Origin: Pigoraptor vietnamica
Lineage: Eukaryota; Opisthokonta; Filasterea
NCBI GenBank assembly: GCA_943704525.1
Contig: CALSCQ010001242.1
Span: forward strand, 61,579-125,578
Direction of reading: 5' to 3'
Length of the DNA: 64,000 nt
The notes under the pieces were generated by a model. It was not told the DNA's origin. It ran no database searches and was given only the letters and a program-made list of their open reading frames with translations. Positions 26,958 to 39,364 of this stretch are shown here, one piece after another; the first letter of the stretch is position 1, and every line of letters begins with the position of its first letter. The position numbers were made by a program, and so were the translations under genes.

Positions 26958-28475
26958 CTTCCCACACGCGCGCCTTGACGCGCCGGTCGCAAGCGGCGCT
27001 CAAGTGTGCAGCGGAAAGGGCAAGTAGGCGATGTCGCAACACGCGGCGTCGCCCCTTTTGGCCGCCGCACCAATAGCGACAGTCAGCCTACGGGAGCCAT
27101 GCGAGGTGCGTCGAGAGATTCGTTTCGCGCGCGAGTGAGAGTGTGCCCCTTACTGAGGCGAGCGGCCTGTGGAAGTCGTATGCGGTGTCCCGATGGCCAC
27201 GAGAGCGTCTCTCGGCGAGTGCAACTTGAGCGGAGAATAAAATCGCCGGCGAGCGACGCTACGCACAATACGCCGCGCCAACCCAAAACACACGTTCAAA
27301 CAGAGCAAGCAAGAGCACAGCACCGACGGCCTTCCTACAGCAGCAACCAGAGTAGGAGAGGGAATGTGACTTGAGCATGTGTTTTTGCGATGCATACAAA
27401 AAAAGTAGCCACTCCGCAGGCACGGCCACACGTACACAGGGAGCGTTCTCGGGGCTCTCGATTTAAGAACATTCGTAAATTTGGCAAATTTTGTGATCGC
27501 GTTCCAATATATTCTTCGTACGCGAAGGGGAGGCTCGACCAATCACAGGCCGCCATTGCAATATTGGTTTTGCGGCCGGGGACGAGCGGCCGGCACCCTT
27601 ATTATTTGATTATTTGAATTTCAACCGCGTTACAGCTGCCTGACGCTTCAGTCGAGCACCTTGTTGCAAGCGAAACGCAGCGCCATGGCGCGCAGAGTAA
27701 CACGTTCGCTCATGTCAATTTCATCCCCGGAACAGTCAAATCAGCCGCCGTAGAATCCGGCGGTGTTCAGGCTGACTGTCAGGCACGGCCGGTGCCGGCG
27801 GAATAGACGTTTCTCACTCTGAAATTTACAGCGACGGTGCAAATTTACATGTCGGGCGTTTCTGTATGCTCTAGATTACATTTTTCAGCCACGGCTTCGA
27901 TTCTTAATGAACAATGTCTGATGGGTCGACCAGCACCTGAGTGATCGGTTCTTGTCGCGAATAAATGGCACCCTTCAGTAAGAAAAAGGCAGCATAGGAC
28001 ATTTGAGTTCGACATAGCCTTTTACCGCCTGTTACTTCGTTACATTCGGCACGTGACACATCTTAAAGACCGGCGACTTCCGATTGGTCCGCCTGTTGCT
28101 ACGGTGACAGAGAGCGTGGTCCATTGCGTCGCGCGTAACCCCAACCCCACATTACACACGTCGTTGCCACCCCTCACGATGCGCCCAAACGCGGGTTAGA
28201 TTCAATACAATTTCATATAGTGCTATTGGCGCATCATGAGCCCATCGAACAATAAACACCGGTGACAGGTGAAACCGGCCCGCAGAGACTGTTCCCGCCA
28301 CGTCGTGTGAAGCGCACACAGGGCTTACGAAGAGAAGACCCCATTGCCGCCTTAGATCACGGTTCGCAGGAGGCCCCTTTTGCACTCGCTTGGCTGCGAA
28401 GGGAGAAGAAAGCGGCATCGGTTGCGTCGGGCAAAAAAAAAAAAAAACTAGAGTTGCGTCATTCGCACCGTCAAC
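26958..28475. promoter_or_regulatory. Long divergent intergenic region with CCAAT boxes and an X-box-like site
   Basis: 1.5 kb between the outward starts of the RasGEF fusion and the RD3-like gene. It has AT-rich patches (27450-27620, 27820-28030), inverted CCAAT elements (attgg at 27550s and 28083-28087), and at 28095-28108 a sequence that on minus reads GTCACC-GT-AGCAAC, matching the RFX X-box consensus. An A run (28434-28447) lies just before the RD3-like start. No ORF with recognisable similarity. Confidence 0.45.
28095..28108 (-). promoter_or_regulatory. X-box (RFX-type) motif
   Basis: On minus: GTCACC, 2-nt spacer, AGCAAC, a full match to GTNRCC(N0-3)RGYAAC. It is about 370 bp upstream of the RD3-like start and next to an inverted CCAAT box. 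A match this degenerate is expected about once per 65 kb by chance, so function is unproven. Confidence 0.3.
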
Positions 28476-29186
28476 ATGTTCGAGTCGCTGACCCAGTGGG
28501 CGTATGGGGAGCCCGCCTTGGACCCCAACTCGCCGGCGCGGTTGGCTGCGTCGCGGCAAGACATCATCCGTGACGAGGTGCAGTGCTGCATCCAGGACGT
28601 GGAAGACGCGCTCCACGAGAGGGCCAAGGAGGAGCGTCGCCGCGTGAGCAAGGTCGACTACAGCTGGCTCTTTCCCGAGGAGCGCAAGCGGTACGCGATG
28701 CCCGCCTCCATTTCCGTGCGTCTCGCGGAGCTGGCCGCTCGCTTGAACGGGGAGGAGTGCACGGCGTGCGTGGGACAGTTTCGACGCATGGTAGAGGGCA
28801 TCGAGGACGTCGAGCGCATCGCGGACGTGATGCTGTGCATCATGGAAAAGACGCTTGCCGACCGCCCTGCAGACCCGCAGTCGACGTCGTGGCGTCCTGT
28901 GGCACTCCTCCGGCGCGCGAGCCAGAGCGGTCTCAACGGCGTCATGTCGCCGGAGTGGGCCGACTACGTGCGTGCGAACATCACGAGCGTCAAGCAGGCC
29001 GCCGTCGCTCCCATCGGCACCATCAAGCGCCGTCTCTCGCAGTCGCTCTCGTCTTCGTCGATCGGGTCCCTCTCGTTGCCTTCCACCGTGGACCACGTGA
29101 GCGATCTGAGCGCGACTTACTACGACGTCGACGACCTCTCGCCGCCGCCGATCATCACCGGGCGCCTCGAAGAGCTTCCCATTTGA
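28476..29186 (+). CDS. RD3 (retinal degeneration 3) family protein
   Basis: Single exon, 236 aa; ATG at 28476 follows an A run. The core 30-125 resembles RD3/RD3L: a helix rich in Glu/Arg (HERAKEERRRVSKVDYSWL), where VDYSWL is the family hallmark, then PASISVRLAELAARLNGEEC, then CVGQFRRMVEGIEDVERIADV, matching the RD3 pattern of C..ai.+FR..l.....V..v..lF. Vertebrate RD3 binds and inhibits retinal membrane guanylyl cyclase and assists its trafficking. In this organism the partner could be another guanylyl cyclase, which is inference. The last 80 residues are Ser-rich and not conserved with animal RD3. Confidence 0.68.
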   Translation: MFESLTQWAYGEPALDPNSPARLAASRQDIIRDEVQCCIQDVEDALHERAKEERRRVSKVDYSWLFPEERKRYAMPASISVRLAELAARLNGEECTACVGQFRRMVEGIEDVERIADVMLCIMEKTLADRPADPQSTSWRPVALLRRASQSGLNGVMSPEWADYVRANITSVKQAAVAPIGTIKRRLSQSLSSSSIGSLSLPSTVDHVSDLSATYYDVDDLSPPPIITGRLEELPI

Positions 29187-29562
29187 GGCCTCACCGCGCG
29201 CATATATAATGGCGCGTGGTGCGTGGCGCGTGCATGCGTTTGTCGTGCGGCGACGGCTTGCGTGCGGAGTCTGCTGAAGTGTAAATAGCGTGCGTGCGCT
29301 TGAGGAGGAGATCGTTGGGTCGTGGAGACCTGCGTTTTCCACCTCACAGCACAATGCGTGCGGCGTAACTCGCGTGTGCGTGCGTGCGTGCGTGCACACC
29401 GGCGAGGAATGGTTGGTAAATGGCAAATTAAAAGACCGAGACTGAAACGGACCCCGTGTAAAGCAGCAACACCCCAGCATGACGTCATATATCTCGGCGC
29501 AAAAACGCATCCCGTCTCAAGTCTTCTCTGCACTCGCTGTTATAGAGACGCCCTGCGCGGAA
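29187..29562 (+). promoter_or_regulatory. Amidohydrolase promoter with CRE and TATA-like elements
   Basis: TGACGTCA (29480-29487), a perfect palindromic CRE, is immediately followed by an atatat TATA-like stretch (29487-29492) about 75 bp before the preferred start at 29563. An in-frame ATG at 29479 overlaps the CRE, which is one reason to prefer the downstream start. Confidence 0.45.
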
Positions 29563-31810
29563 ATGGCTGGCTTTGTGCTGCGCGGTGCCTCCATCTGGAC
29601 GCCCGAGGGTGTGCGGGACTGGATGGTCGTGCGAGAGGGACGTGTGGCCGCCATTGGCAGCAGTGGTGGGTACTGCTGTGACACGGCATCGTGTGCGTGC
29701 GTGCTGGCGTGCGTGCGTGCGTGCGTGTCTTTGTATGTTGTGTTCTTGCATGTGTGCCCGTGACGACTCTACGATCCATGTGTACAGCTGTCAATTTTTT
29801 TCAACCACTGTGTTGGCAATCTTTCTCACACACACACGTGCTCCACACCACAGGCGATCCCATTCCCGCAGACGCCGCGACACTTCCCACCGAGGATGCG
29901 CACGGACTCTGCGTGCTTCCTGGGCTGCAGGACGCGCACATCCACGTCTTTCTTCTCGGGCGATCTCGTTTCCAGGTGTCTCTTGCGGGCGCACGGTCCG
30001 TGGCCGAGGTGCAGAGGCGCATCTCTGAATTCGTGGAGGGACGGAAAGCCGCGGGACGATCGGCAGACGCGTGGGTTGTTGGCACGGGTGAGTCGCAAGC
30101 AACAGAGACGCACGTGTCAGCACTCCTGCCGTGGTCGCTTGGCGGCCTCGACGACGCTAACGGTTGAGACGTCCACCATCGTTAATAGATCGTTTGTTTT
30201 CACCGCAGGGTGGGATCAGGACTCGCTTGGGCTGGGCGGCGCATACCCCACCCGCGCAGACATCGACGCCGTGTGTGCGGATATCCCCGTCGTGCTCTAT
30301 CGCGCGTGCTTCCACATATGCCTCGCAAACACGGCCGCCCTCCGCGCGATCGGTGCCTTCGACATGGCGACGTTCCAATGTCCCGGCGGCGGATCCGTGG
30401 ACCGCGACGACAAGAGAGAGCCCACGGGCATTCTCCGCGAGAACGCCATGGACCTCTTCCGCCCGTTTATAGAGGAGCGCATGCCGCGCGCGGACCGCCT
30501 GCGCTGCTTCGAGGAAGGGCTGCGCGAGTGCCTGACCGCCGGCCTCACTGCCGTTCAAACGAACGATCCCGACGCGTGGGACATTTATCGCGAGCTGCAG
30601 CGGGAGGGAAAAGTGCCCCTGCGTGTATATCTCACCATCCCTTTTCACGAGGCGGACGCGCAGGGTCCGTTGACGCCGCGTGCGGGCGACAGGGACGGGC
30701 TGCTCTCGTGCCATAGGATCAAGCTGTTCGCGGACGGCTCGCTGGGCGGAGAGACGGCTGCGCTGCGTGAGCCCTATGCACCGAAGGAGAACGAGGACGG
30801 TTCGTGCCGGTGCAGTCACAACAAGGGCATGCTCGTGCACACCCCGGAGGACATGGCGAATAAGATCGCGAGGGCACATGCGCTGGGCTACCGCACCGAA
30901 GTGCACGCAATTGGGGACCGCGGTGCGGAGGTTGTGCTCGACGGCGTGCGCAAGGCCGGGATGACGCGCGACCACCGGCCGATTCTGACACATTGTCAAA
31001 TCCTCGGGGAAGGTGGGACGCGTTTTGCTGTGCGTGTGCGTGTGCGCATTGTTGTAGAAGATGGGCTGGAGGGGAGGGGGGCTGTACAGGCACTCGTCAG
31101 TAACCCACCTGCGATACACATCCGTGCGCGCGCACACACAACTCAGACCTTGTGGGCCAAATGGCGGCGATGGGAGTAATCGCGGACGTGCAGCCTTCGT
31201 TCGTCACGACCGACTCGCGATGGGTCGGTCTGCGACTGGGCGAAAAGACGCCGCGCCTCAAGTACTGTTACGCGTGGAAGACCCTCATGGAAACTGTGAG
31301 TACTCCGAGTCATTCCGTGTTATTCCGCTATTGGTGCATGCGCCCGTTGCGAGTGCGCTGACATGCATACAATCGACTGAATTCGCCGAGTGCGCGCTGA
31401 CTTGCATGCAATCGACTGAATTCGCCGTGTGCGTGCGATTGTACGGCTCACTTGCATTGGTGATGCAGGGCATTGTCGTCGCTGGCGGCTCAGACGCCCC
31501 CATAGAGAGTTGCAGCCCACTCGTCGGCCTGTACGCGGCCATCTATCGCGCGCTGCCGGACCCCGCGAGCGCCACGGGTGACCCACTCCCCGCGTGGCGC
31601 CCCGAGGAGTGCGTGCCGTTCGATGTCGCCATGCGCATGTACACAGAGTGGGCGGCGTTCACGGCGGGCGAGGAGCACCGTCTGGGGAAGCTTGCGCCGG
31701 GTTACGCGGCCGACTTTGTTGCCCTCGATGCGCGCGTGTGGGAAGACCCGCGGTTGCTCGCACGTGCGCAGGTGCGGGGTGTGTGGGTGGACGGTGTGAG
31801 GCGCTTGTAA
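29563..31810 (+). CDS. YtcJ-like metal-dependent amidohydrolase (Amidohydro_3)
   Basis: Exons 29563-29665, 29854-30087, 30209-31012, 31147-31295, 31469-31810; 543 aa, the usual length for this group. Start chosen at MAGFVLRGASIWTPEG, downstream of a TATA/CRE pair. Motifs: metal-binding HxH in LPGLQDAHIHVFLLG; GWDQDSLGLGGAYPTRADID; PVVLYRACFHICLANTAAL; IKLFADGSLGGETAAL carrying the position of the carboxylated-lysine region; TEVHAIGDRGAEVVLDG and ILTHCQIL, the next metal histidines; VAGGSDAPIESCSPLVGLYAA with the final metal aspartate; then GYAADFVALD. All metal ligands expected of this family are visible, so the enzyme should be active. The substrate is not deducible. No signal peptide. Confidence 0.85.
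31357..31432 (+). repeat. Short tandem duplication in amidohydrolase intron 4
   Basis: A unit of about 38 bp containing gcaatcgactgaattcgccg is present twice with few changes, filling most of the intron between exons 4 and 5. Confidence 0.8.
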
Positions 31811-31955
31811 ACTTTATGAAGGCCTTATCTGCTGCCGTCTGAGGGCCACTTAGCTACATGAAGGCACTAACCGGTCGTACAGAGACGTCAACAACTAGGC
31901 GCAAGAGTTCGCATCTCGCATAGCGCCTTGGGTCACCCTGAACACAATTCGCCGT

Positions 31956-34353
<2,398 letters not shown>

Positions 34354-34913
34354 CACCGAGCCTCCTATTCACTGCTCCGCTGACGGCAACCACCAAGGCA
34401 ATGCGTTCGCCTCAACGAACGTCAAGTCGTGCGCGCAACGAGACAGGCGAGAAGAGAGTAACACCACCGTGAAAGAGCAGCGTTCTCGTGTTCTAAACGT
34501 CGTCGTCCGCCGCGTTATTCGGTGTTAGATTGACTTGCTTATGCCCGTGCAGTCGTCCACGCACGTCAGCAACCAGACACAACACAAAGTGAGCGTAACA
34601 AACACCCCGTATGTGCGCGAAGATTGGGACTGTGACGCAACCCCGGATGAAACCCAATGTTGACGGTTGAAACGGCGGTGTTCACGCACTTAGCGGCAAA
34701 GGGCCATCAAGCTCGATTCCCCTTAGCGTTCCGAAGAGCCACTCTTTAACAGCACGAGCACGACACACAGACGCCTTCTCCACTCTTCTTCTCGGCATTT
34801 CATTTCTTCACCGAGACGCGCGTGTGTTGCTGTTGGCGCGAGATCGAACACGCAGCGCACGAAAACCACTACACACATCACACTCGCGGTGCCGTCTGGG
34901 ACGGCGAGCGAGG
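34354..34913. promoter_or_regulatory. Divergent promoter between SEC12/PREB and NTA1-like
   Basis: 560 bp between outward starts. I see no TATA box, ORF or RNA gene. Confidence 0.4.
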
Positions 34914-36596
34914 ATGATGTCCTTCTCGGGAGCCGGTGACACGCTAAAAATTGGTAGGTGTGACTGGAATAGCGCCGAGTGAGCGTGCGGAAGGGCTAAT
35001 CGCCTGCTGATTCTTTCGCGATGCAGCGTGTTGCCAGTTTGCTCCCATACAGTATGATGTCGCGCAAAGTCAGGCGAAAGTGGACGATATGATTGCATCG
35101 TGAGTCGCAGAGAGGCTGACACCTTCGCATGTGCTCGCGTACGCCACAACGCGTGTTTTCTTACCTCCGTTTCACAACGACGGCACTACGTGAAATCTAA
35201 CGCGCCATTCAACCAGAAACACTGACACCGCCATCTGTCTGCCTACGCCACACCGTCTATTTCACGCAAAGCTCTCTTCCTTCTCCCGCAACGACGGCAC
35301 CTTCGTGAATTCTAACGCGGCATTCAACGCAGTTTGCGACCGGGTGACATTGACGTTCTTCTTCTACCGGAAATGTCATTCACCGGTGGGTCGTGTCACT
35401 GCTTTCTCACGTGCTTCTCGTTTCTATTCGCTTCCAGTCGCCTGTATTCTCGAACAAGGCAGATGACGTGTGTGAGTCTCGCTCGCACCGCTGTGGCATG
35501 CAGGGTACATGTTCGCTGATCGCGAGCACATTCGGCCGTTCATGGAGGACGGGGAGACGGGACCATCGGTGTCGTGGGCGCAACGAACGGCGAGGCGCCT
35601 CAACTGCTACGTGCTTGTCGGATACCCCCGTCTTGCCCGAGGTGCGTGGTAGTTGGGTGACAATCTGTGTTCCCGCTGTGCCGATTTCCAAATCTATTGC
35701 TCGTATTTCCTCGCTCGCTCCTAGGCTTTGTTGTGTGTGCATGTGCGTGTGTGTGCGTGCGCATATTTGTTTTCGAAAGTGCCTCGTCTGCATCGAATTC
35801 TGTAGGCTCAAAATTCAACGTTGCCGGCGCTCGCAGAGGGCGACCAGGACCGGTTTTACAACAGTGTGAGTTTGGTGGACCCGCGCGGCATTGCCGTTGC
35901 GACGTACGACAAGGCCTTTCTCTATGAGGTGGATGAGCGATGGGCAAACGAGGGCCGCGGATTCATCACGGTGCAGTTGCCCCGCATTGGAACGGTGCGT
36001 GCGTGCGTTGTGCGCGTGAGCCAGCCTTTGCCGGCGATGGGGCAGGGGTTTGTGCGTGCTAGTAGGGGAATGGGGATTTGCTTGTGTGCGTGTCCCTGTG
36101 TGTGTGTGTGTACGCGCGCAAGTGTAAATTTGCGTGTGCGTGCGTGCTTGCATGTGGGGTGCGTACGCCTGCGAGGGTGTCGTACTATGTCTCACACCGT
36201 ACGTTTTGTGCTTAGGTTGGGCTCGGCATCTGCATGGACCTGAACCCGTACCAGTTTAAGGCGCCGTTCGATGCGTATGAGTTTGCGCACTTCCACCGGA
36301 AGGCCGGCACGCGCGTCATTCTGTTTGCGGCGGCGTGGCTCGACGACGCCGTCGACTCTGAGGACGCGCGGGTCATCCCGAACTACTGGGCCGCGCGCAT
36401 GCGCCCACTCATCGGAAAGGACGTGATATTTGTGGGTTGCAACCGCACTGGCGTGGAGGGCGAGACGACGTTTGGGGGGTGCTCGTGCGTAATTGCGCTG
36501 CGGACGCCCGCGCTCGTCTGCCAGATGAACAAGCGCCAGGAAAATGTCCTCGTGGCCGAAGTTGGGTTGCCGCCGCCCCGGCAACAGGAAATGTAA
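34914..36596 (+). CDS. Protein N-terminal amidase (NTA1-like), nitrilase superfamily
   Basis: Deamidates N-terminal Asn/Gln in the Arg/N-degron pathway (role known from yeast Nta1). Exons 34914-34953, 35027-35099, 35333-35385, 35504-35641, 35837-35994, 36216-36596; 280 aa. The nitrilase triad is complete: Glu in LLLPEMSFTG, Lys in ATYDKAFLYE, Cys in VGLGICMDLNPYQF. The stretch after the cysteine (DLNPYQFKAPFDAYEFAHF) and FLYEVDERWANEGRGF are specific to NTA1 rather than to other carbon-nitrogen hydrolases. Two ATG codons open exon 1. The coding end and stop lie inside a 73-bp tandem duplication (36545-36690), so the last ~17 codons are repeated in the 3' flank. The protein is shorter than yeast Nta1 (457 aa) because the yeast C-terminal extension is absent. 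Confidence 0.85.
35174..35329 (+). repeat. Duplicated ~40-bp segment in NTA1-like intron 2
   Basis: acgacggcac..cgtgaa.tctaacgcg.cattcaac occurs at about 35177-35214 and again at about 35291-35328. The second copy forms the 3' splice region of exon 3. Confidence 0.8.
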
Positions 36597-36690
36597 TCAT
36601 CTATTTGACTGTCACATTGTCCTCGTGGCCGAAGTTGGGTTGCCGCCGCCCCGGCAACATGGAATGTAATCATCTATTTGACTGTCACAT
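36545..36690 (+). repeat. 73-bp tandem duplication across the NTA1-like stop codon
   Basis: 36545-36617 and 36618-36690 are nearly identical (caacaggaaatg versus caacatggaatg). Copy 1 contains the last codons and the stop. Copy 2 is a fossil of the coding tail. Confidence 0.95.
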
Positions 36691-36709
36691 CCGGTGCCTC
36701 GAGTGGTGT

Positions 36710-36715
36710 GTGTGT

Positions 36716-36746
<31 letters not shown>

Positions 36747-36751
36747 GGGGG
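36710..36751 (+). repeat. (GT)n followed by G22
   Basis: GT tract running into an uninterrupted run of 22 G (36730-36751), between the convergent 3' ends of the NTA1-like and F-box genes. The run can form a G-quadruplex. Confidence 0.95.
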
Positions 36752-36819
36752 TTTGCAGCTGCGCGCATCTCTACTTCTTGCAAGTGGGACCTCCGCTAGT
36801 TCCAATGGGTTCAGTGTCC

Positions 36820-38653
36820 TCATGCGACGCCACCACACTCGACAACCGTCGTATCCACGGCAACCCCACGCCGCCGCAGCGAGCCCATCATGTCCGCAGC
36901 CGCGTATGCGCCGACTCCAAAAACGCCGTCCTCCGTTAGCGACTGGAGCTTCGGCAGACCCGCAAGGACGGCCAAAAGGTCGCCCCGCTGGTCCTGCGCC
37001 TTCCCCCCAAACATTTGGAGCAGAAGGACGTGCCGCAGCACGACGTGCTCGAGCGTGTGTCTCTGCTGCGACACGAGCGACGCCAACAGGCTCGAGTCGA
37101 CACTGACCCGCCGCAGACTAATGCACTTCAGCCGAGTGCACGCCGAGGCCGCCCTCATGGCAATGGCGTTGACGTTGTCCCAGCTGTCGCCGGTAATCGC
37201 CAGCGACTTGACGGACGCGTAGGCGCTCGCGGGGCGGGAGAACAAGCCCTCAAACAGGCACTGATACGCAGTGTCGACGAAGAGACACAGCTCCACAAAC
37301 TCAATGTGGGGCGCGCTGCAGAGCTCGTCCACGAGCGACGGCGTCACAAAGCGGCCCAGCGCGAGGCTCACGTCCCTCAGGCGGCGAGAGGCCGTGAGCA
37401 GACGGACGGCAGGATCAATGACGCAGGGAAATACGGGCGCGGAAAAGTGTACGAGGGGAACGCGCCCCACGGCCACGATCACGTCGTCAAAATCCGCCGC
37501 GCAACGGAGCTCCAGCGAGCGCAGGCCGAGGGGCGGTCGCACGGCTTCCACCGCGCCCGTCGATGACACAAACGCGTCCCAGCCGCCGGCAGCGCGCACC
37601 GGATTACGGCGACCGCTGCGGCCGATCGAGTGGGCGCTGACTCCAGCGAGCTCGCACAGCGTGCCCCGCGTGAGCCGCCCGCTGGCCTTCGGGCTGGTGC
37701 TCACGAACGACACGTGAGAGAGGGAGGGACAGCACTCAGCCAGACGACGGGCAATGTATGGCACGCCGTTGCCCGCGGATAGTGATTTGAACATGAGCGA
37801 AAACGTACGGAGGGACGGCAGGCTGCCCACTGCCGTCGCCAGCGCAAGACCGGCGTTGCGCACGACCACGCCGTCTGCGTAGAGAATCTCTTCGATTGGC
37901 ACGTCGACGTCGACGGAGAACTCTGTTACGCGCCCGCCAAGCGCGCCGCACAGTGCGATCAGGAATGCGTACGATTCGTCGCGCGAGTCGTCAAACAGAT
38001 ACCCGCGGACGAAGACGCGTGAAAGAGAGGGCAAGAGCGACGCTATGTCTAGCGCCGTGGATTCCGTCACGTCCACGGCGACGGCCTCCCACCCCGAAAA
38101 GTGGTCGTGCGCCCGCCGATCGCACGCGTCGACTGCAACAGAGACAAGTGATGCGGGACGCGGCAAGTGCCTCAAAAACGTCACCCACGTCGCCGCGCCC
38201 CGTTCAAAACAGCACGCGGACGCAAACTCAACGGCGGTGAGCGTGTGACATTCCTTGGCAAGCTGCGACAGAGAGGAGCAGAGTGAGTGTCCGTGTAACA
38301 CTTACAAACATTATTCGCCGTTACAGCGTACACCATCGCATAAAGAGTGAAGGTGACTTACCGCAATGACGGCGCTTTCGGAGATGACGCTGTCGTCGTC
38401 ACTTGCCGGCTCATTATCAAGCACGTCCGCGAACCGAAGTGTCGTTTTGGATCTGCGCACAATATTAAAATCACAATCGTTTTCCAACAACAGTACGAAT
38501 GCGAGACGGCGCAACAGACCTGTACCCCGACCACGCAACCGCCGGTGCGTGTGGGAAGAGAGCGCTGGCGACGTTCGCCCTGTGCACAGCGCTTGCGCCA
38601 AACGCATGAGTGAAGATGGCGGACACGATCTCGATGGGTAACTGGTCGAGCAT
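36820..38653 (-). CDS. F-box-like / LRR-like protein
   Basis: Minus exons 38526-38653, 38362-38452 and 36820-38262; 553 aa. The start MLDQLPIEIVSAIFTHAFG resembles an F-box first helix (LP.EI...IF), interrupted by an intron. The rest contains irregular leucine-rich segments such as LPSLSRVFVRGYLF, LPSLRTFSLMFKSL, RLRDVSLALGRF, SVKSLAITGDSW, RLKCISLRRVS and LEHVVLRHVLLL, spaced as in FBXL-type solenoids. If so, it would be a substrate adaptor of an SCF ubiquitin ligase. The F-box is short and the repeats diverge, so the call is tentative. Splice phases are consistent. Confidence 0.5.
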
Positions 38654-38757
38654 CGCAGTAAGAAACGAGTCTCCCCTTTCACATAAAACGGGGTACGAGA
38701 GAAGGGGCGCTCTGACGCGATCCAATGTTGTTCGATTTCACCCCTCACTCTTCTTTC

Positions 38758-38803
<46 letters not shown>

Positions 38804-39364
38804 TTCTATGTGAATGTGTGGCACGACTGTGCAACGAAGCGATGACGGGGTGCATTTGGGAAGCTCCCATATAGCCTAATATGGTAATTTCTATTAATAA
38901 ATCTTCGGTGTCCAAATATAGGATCCGATGGAAGTGTGAATGTCCATAAATTGCCTTCCGACGATTTTCAAAAAGACTGTATATGGATATTTGACATCGA
39001 TAAAAAGTGTTTAAATATCCCTTAGGCGGAAATATTGGTACAAAAATGTCTTTAATGCGTACAATATTTCCTAATAAGTGAATTCGCAGTCCAACACTCT
39101 CATTTCCTTCTTTGGAAGCCAATTGCCGCTTATTCGCCCCAATCATGTGCGTCTGTGAGCACTCCTGTAATTGCCTGCCCGGTTCGCGAACACTCCCCGC
39201 GCAACCGCACCTTCCACGCACGCCACTGTTTCTCGACGCTCTTCTTTATCTTCGCGGGCACAACGCCCGTGTCCGTTGTATTCACAGCCTATTCACACAC
39301 ACAGTATCGGTCTATTTCTCTTGCTGTCGGGTCGGGCGCTGAGCCTTGCGTCACTACGTGGATT
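38654..39364. promoter_or_regulatory. Divergent spacer with T31 tract and AT-rich island
   Basis: Between the outward starts of the F-box-like and LRRC58-like genes. It holds a run of about 31 T (38761-38791) followed by GT repeats and an AT-rich island (about 38860-39090). The island shares ordered blocks, in inverted orientation, with the island near 5.6 kb. No ORF. Confidence 0.5.
38761..38791 (+). repeat. T31 tract plus GT repeat
   Basis: Thirty-one T followed by GT repeats, about 110 bp upstream of the F-box-like start on minus. As an A-tract it may exclude nucleosomes in the divergent promoter. Confidence 0.9.

Noticed and set aside
27700-27800. CCGCCG...CGGCGG hairpin as a structured RNA or MITE
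   Set aside because: The stem is only six base pairs and no second copy is visible in the window.
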